From: Norana najaformis
Lineage: Eukaryota; Annelida; Clitellata; Crassiclitellata; Hormogastridae
NCBI GenBank assembly: GCA_964023275.1
Contig: OZ029914.1
Coordinates: 43,422,219 to 43,486,218 of the forward strand
Direction of reading: 5' to 3'
DNA: 64,000 bases
Part shown: in pieces, positions 63,546 through 64,000 of the stretch
How positions within the stretch are numbered: the stretch's first letter is position 1
Layout: each line of letters begins with the position of its first letter
Program-made: the position numbers and the translations under genes
Notes under the pieces: generated by a model
What the model saw: the letters and a program-made list of their open reading frames with translations, nothing else
What the model was told of the DNA's origin: nothing
Databases searched by the model: none

Positions 63546-64000
63546 ACACGAGCGAGAACACGTATCCAAGAAATTGTTTACAACACACAGCTAAGCGCGG
63601 AAGTCCTCTAATTAACGTCTTGCCGGCTAAATAAGAATACAATTTAAACTGTGTTTACGACCATCTGACCGTTGATTGAAAATATGACCTACTTACAAGT
63701 CTCTGCAGAAATATTCTGCATTTAATTGTGTTGTGAAGAAAGATATATGTATAGAAAGATGTATACAGTCAGGTATTTTGAACTATAGAAATTTTGCAAC
63801 ATACAGATATTACATGTATCTAAAATCTATATATCATGCAGAATATTTATATTCTATATTTAATAAAATCTTCTGTTTATAATTGAGCCCCAATTATATC
63901 TTTTATTCTCGGCGAATCAAAATGTTTTTAATTAGGCCGACGTGACGTCAATAATACGGGCGTGATCGTGCTTTCCGATGTTGTTGTTGCTGACGATGAC
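63546..64000. other. Window edge, no gene seen
   Basis: AT-rich. Ends with ATTAGGCCGACGTGACGTCAAT (contains TGACGTCA, a CRE/ATF palindrome, at about 63942-63949). Confidence 0.35.

Noticed and set aside
58075-64000. Missing TM1-TM2 exon(s) of the GPCR
   Set aside because: I scanned the minus strand for the GN-V and LxxxD motifs and found no credible exon; probably outside the window.

Overview
This is intron-rich animal (metazoan) nuclear DNA, most likely from an aquatic invertebrate. The evidence is canonical GT-AG introns of 0.1-12 kb, a SCAF4/SCAF8-type gene, a PRXamide/neuromedin-U-type neuropeptide receptor, CR1/L2-like retroposon tails, tRNA-derived SINEs, and very heavy tri- and tetranucleotide microsatellites. 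I cannot fix the phylum. Nothing bacterial, viral or plasmid-like is visible.

Layout. (1) 1-6.3 kb: repeats and LINE debris, with one 220-bp segment present twice (148-368 and 6076-6294). (2) 6.3-17 kb, + strand: five phase-matched exons (6299-6568, 10286-10568, 11707-12144, 13789-13893, 15823-16977) encode at least 749 residues of a proline-rich, acidic, then arginine/serine- and lysine-rich protein that I do not recognise; the 5' end was not found. (3) 17-22.8 kb: no gene; an AT-rich ~180-bp satellite (three units) lies just beyond the 3' end of the next gene. (4) 22.8-39.3 kb, - strand: a complete 18-exon SCAF4/SCAF8 orthologue (about 1458 residues; CTD-interacting domain, Gln-rich linker, RS region, RRM, Pro/Met/Gly-rich tail), convergent with gene 2. 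(5) 42.25-58.0 kb, - strand: the last three coding exons of a class A GPCR (extracellular loop 1 to the C terminus); the TM1-TM2 exon(s) were not found and probably lie beyond 64 kb. (6) 58-64 kb: minisatellites, SINE/LINE tails and a small GC-rich patch with four CTCF-like sites.

The SCAF gene acts in RNA polymerase II elongation and 3'-end choice, and the unknown gene has an RS-like nuclear look; the GPCR is unrelated signalling. There is no operon-like logic here. The most interesting structures are inverted 13-bp arrays flanking SCAF exon 14, a 92-bp foldback at 8.66-8.98 kb, a miRNA-like hairpin at 3.68 kb, the POU/homeodomain-site-like satellite, a GC-AG intron in the GPCR whose donor neighbourhood is copied into a minisatellite, and a GPCR stop codon that appears to lie in a SINE tail. 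Exon coordinates come from manual splice-site and phase matching and have no transcript support.
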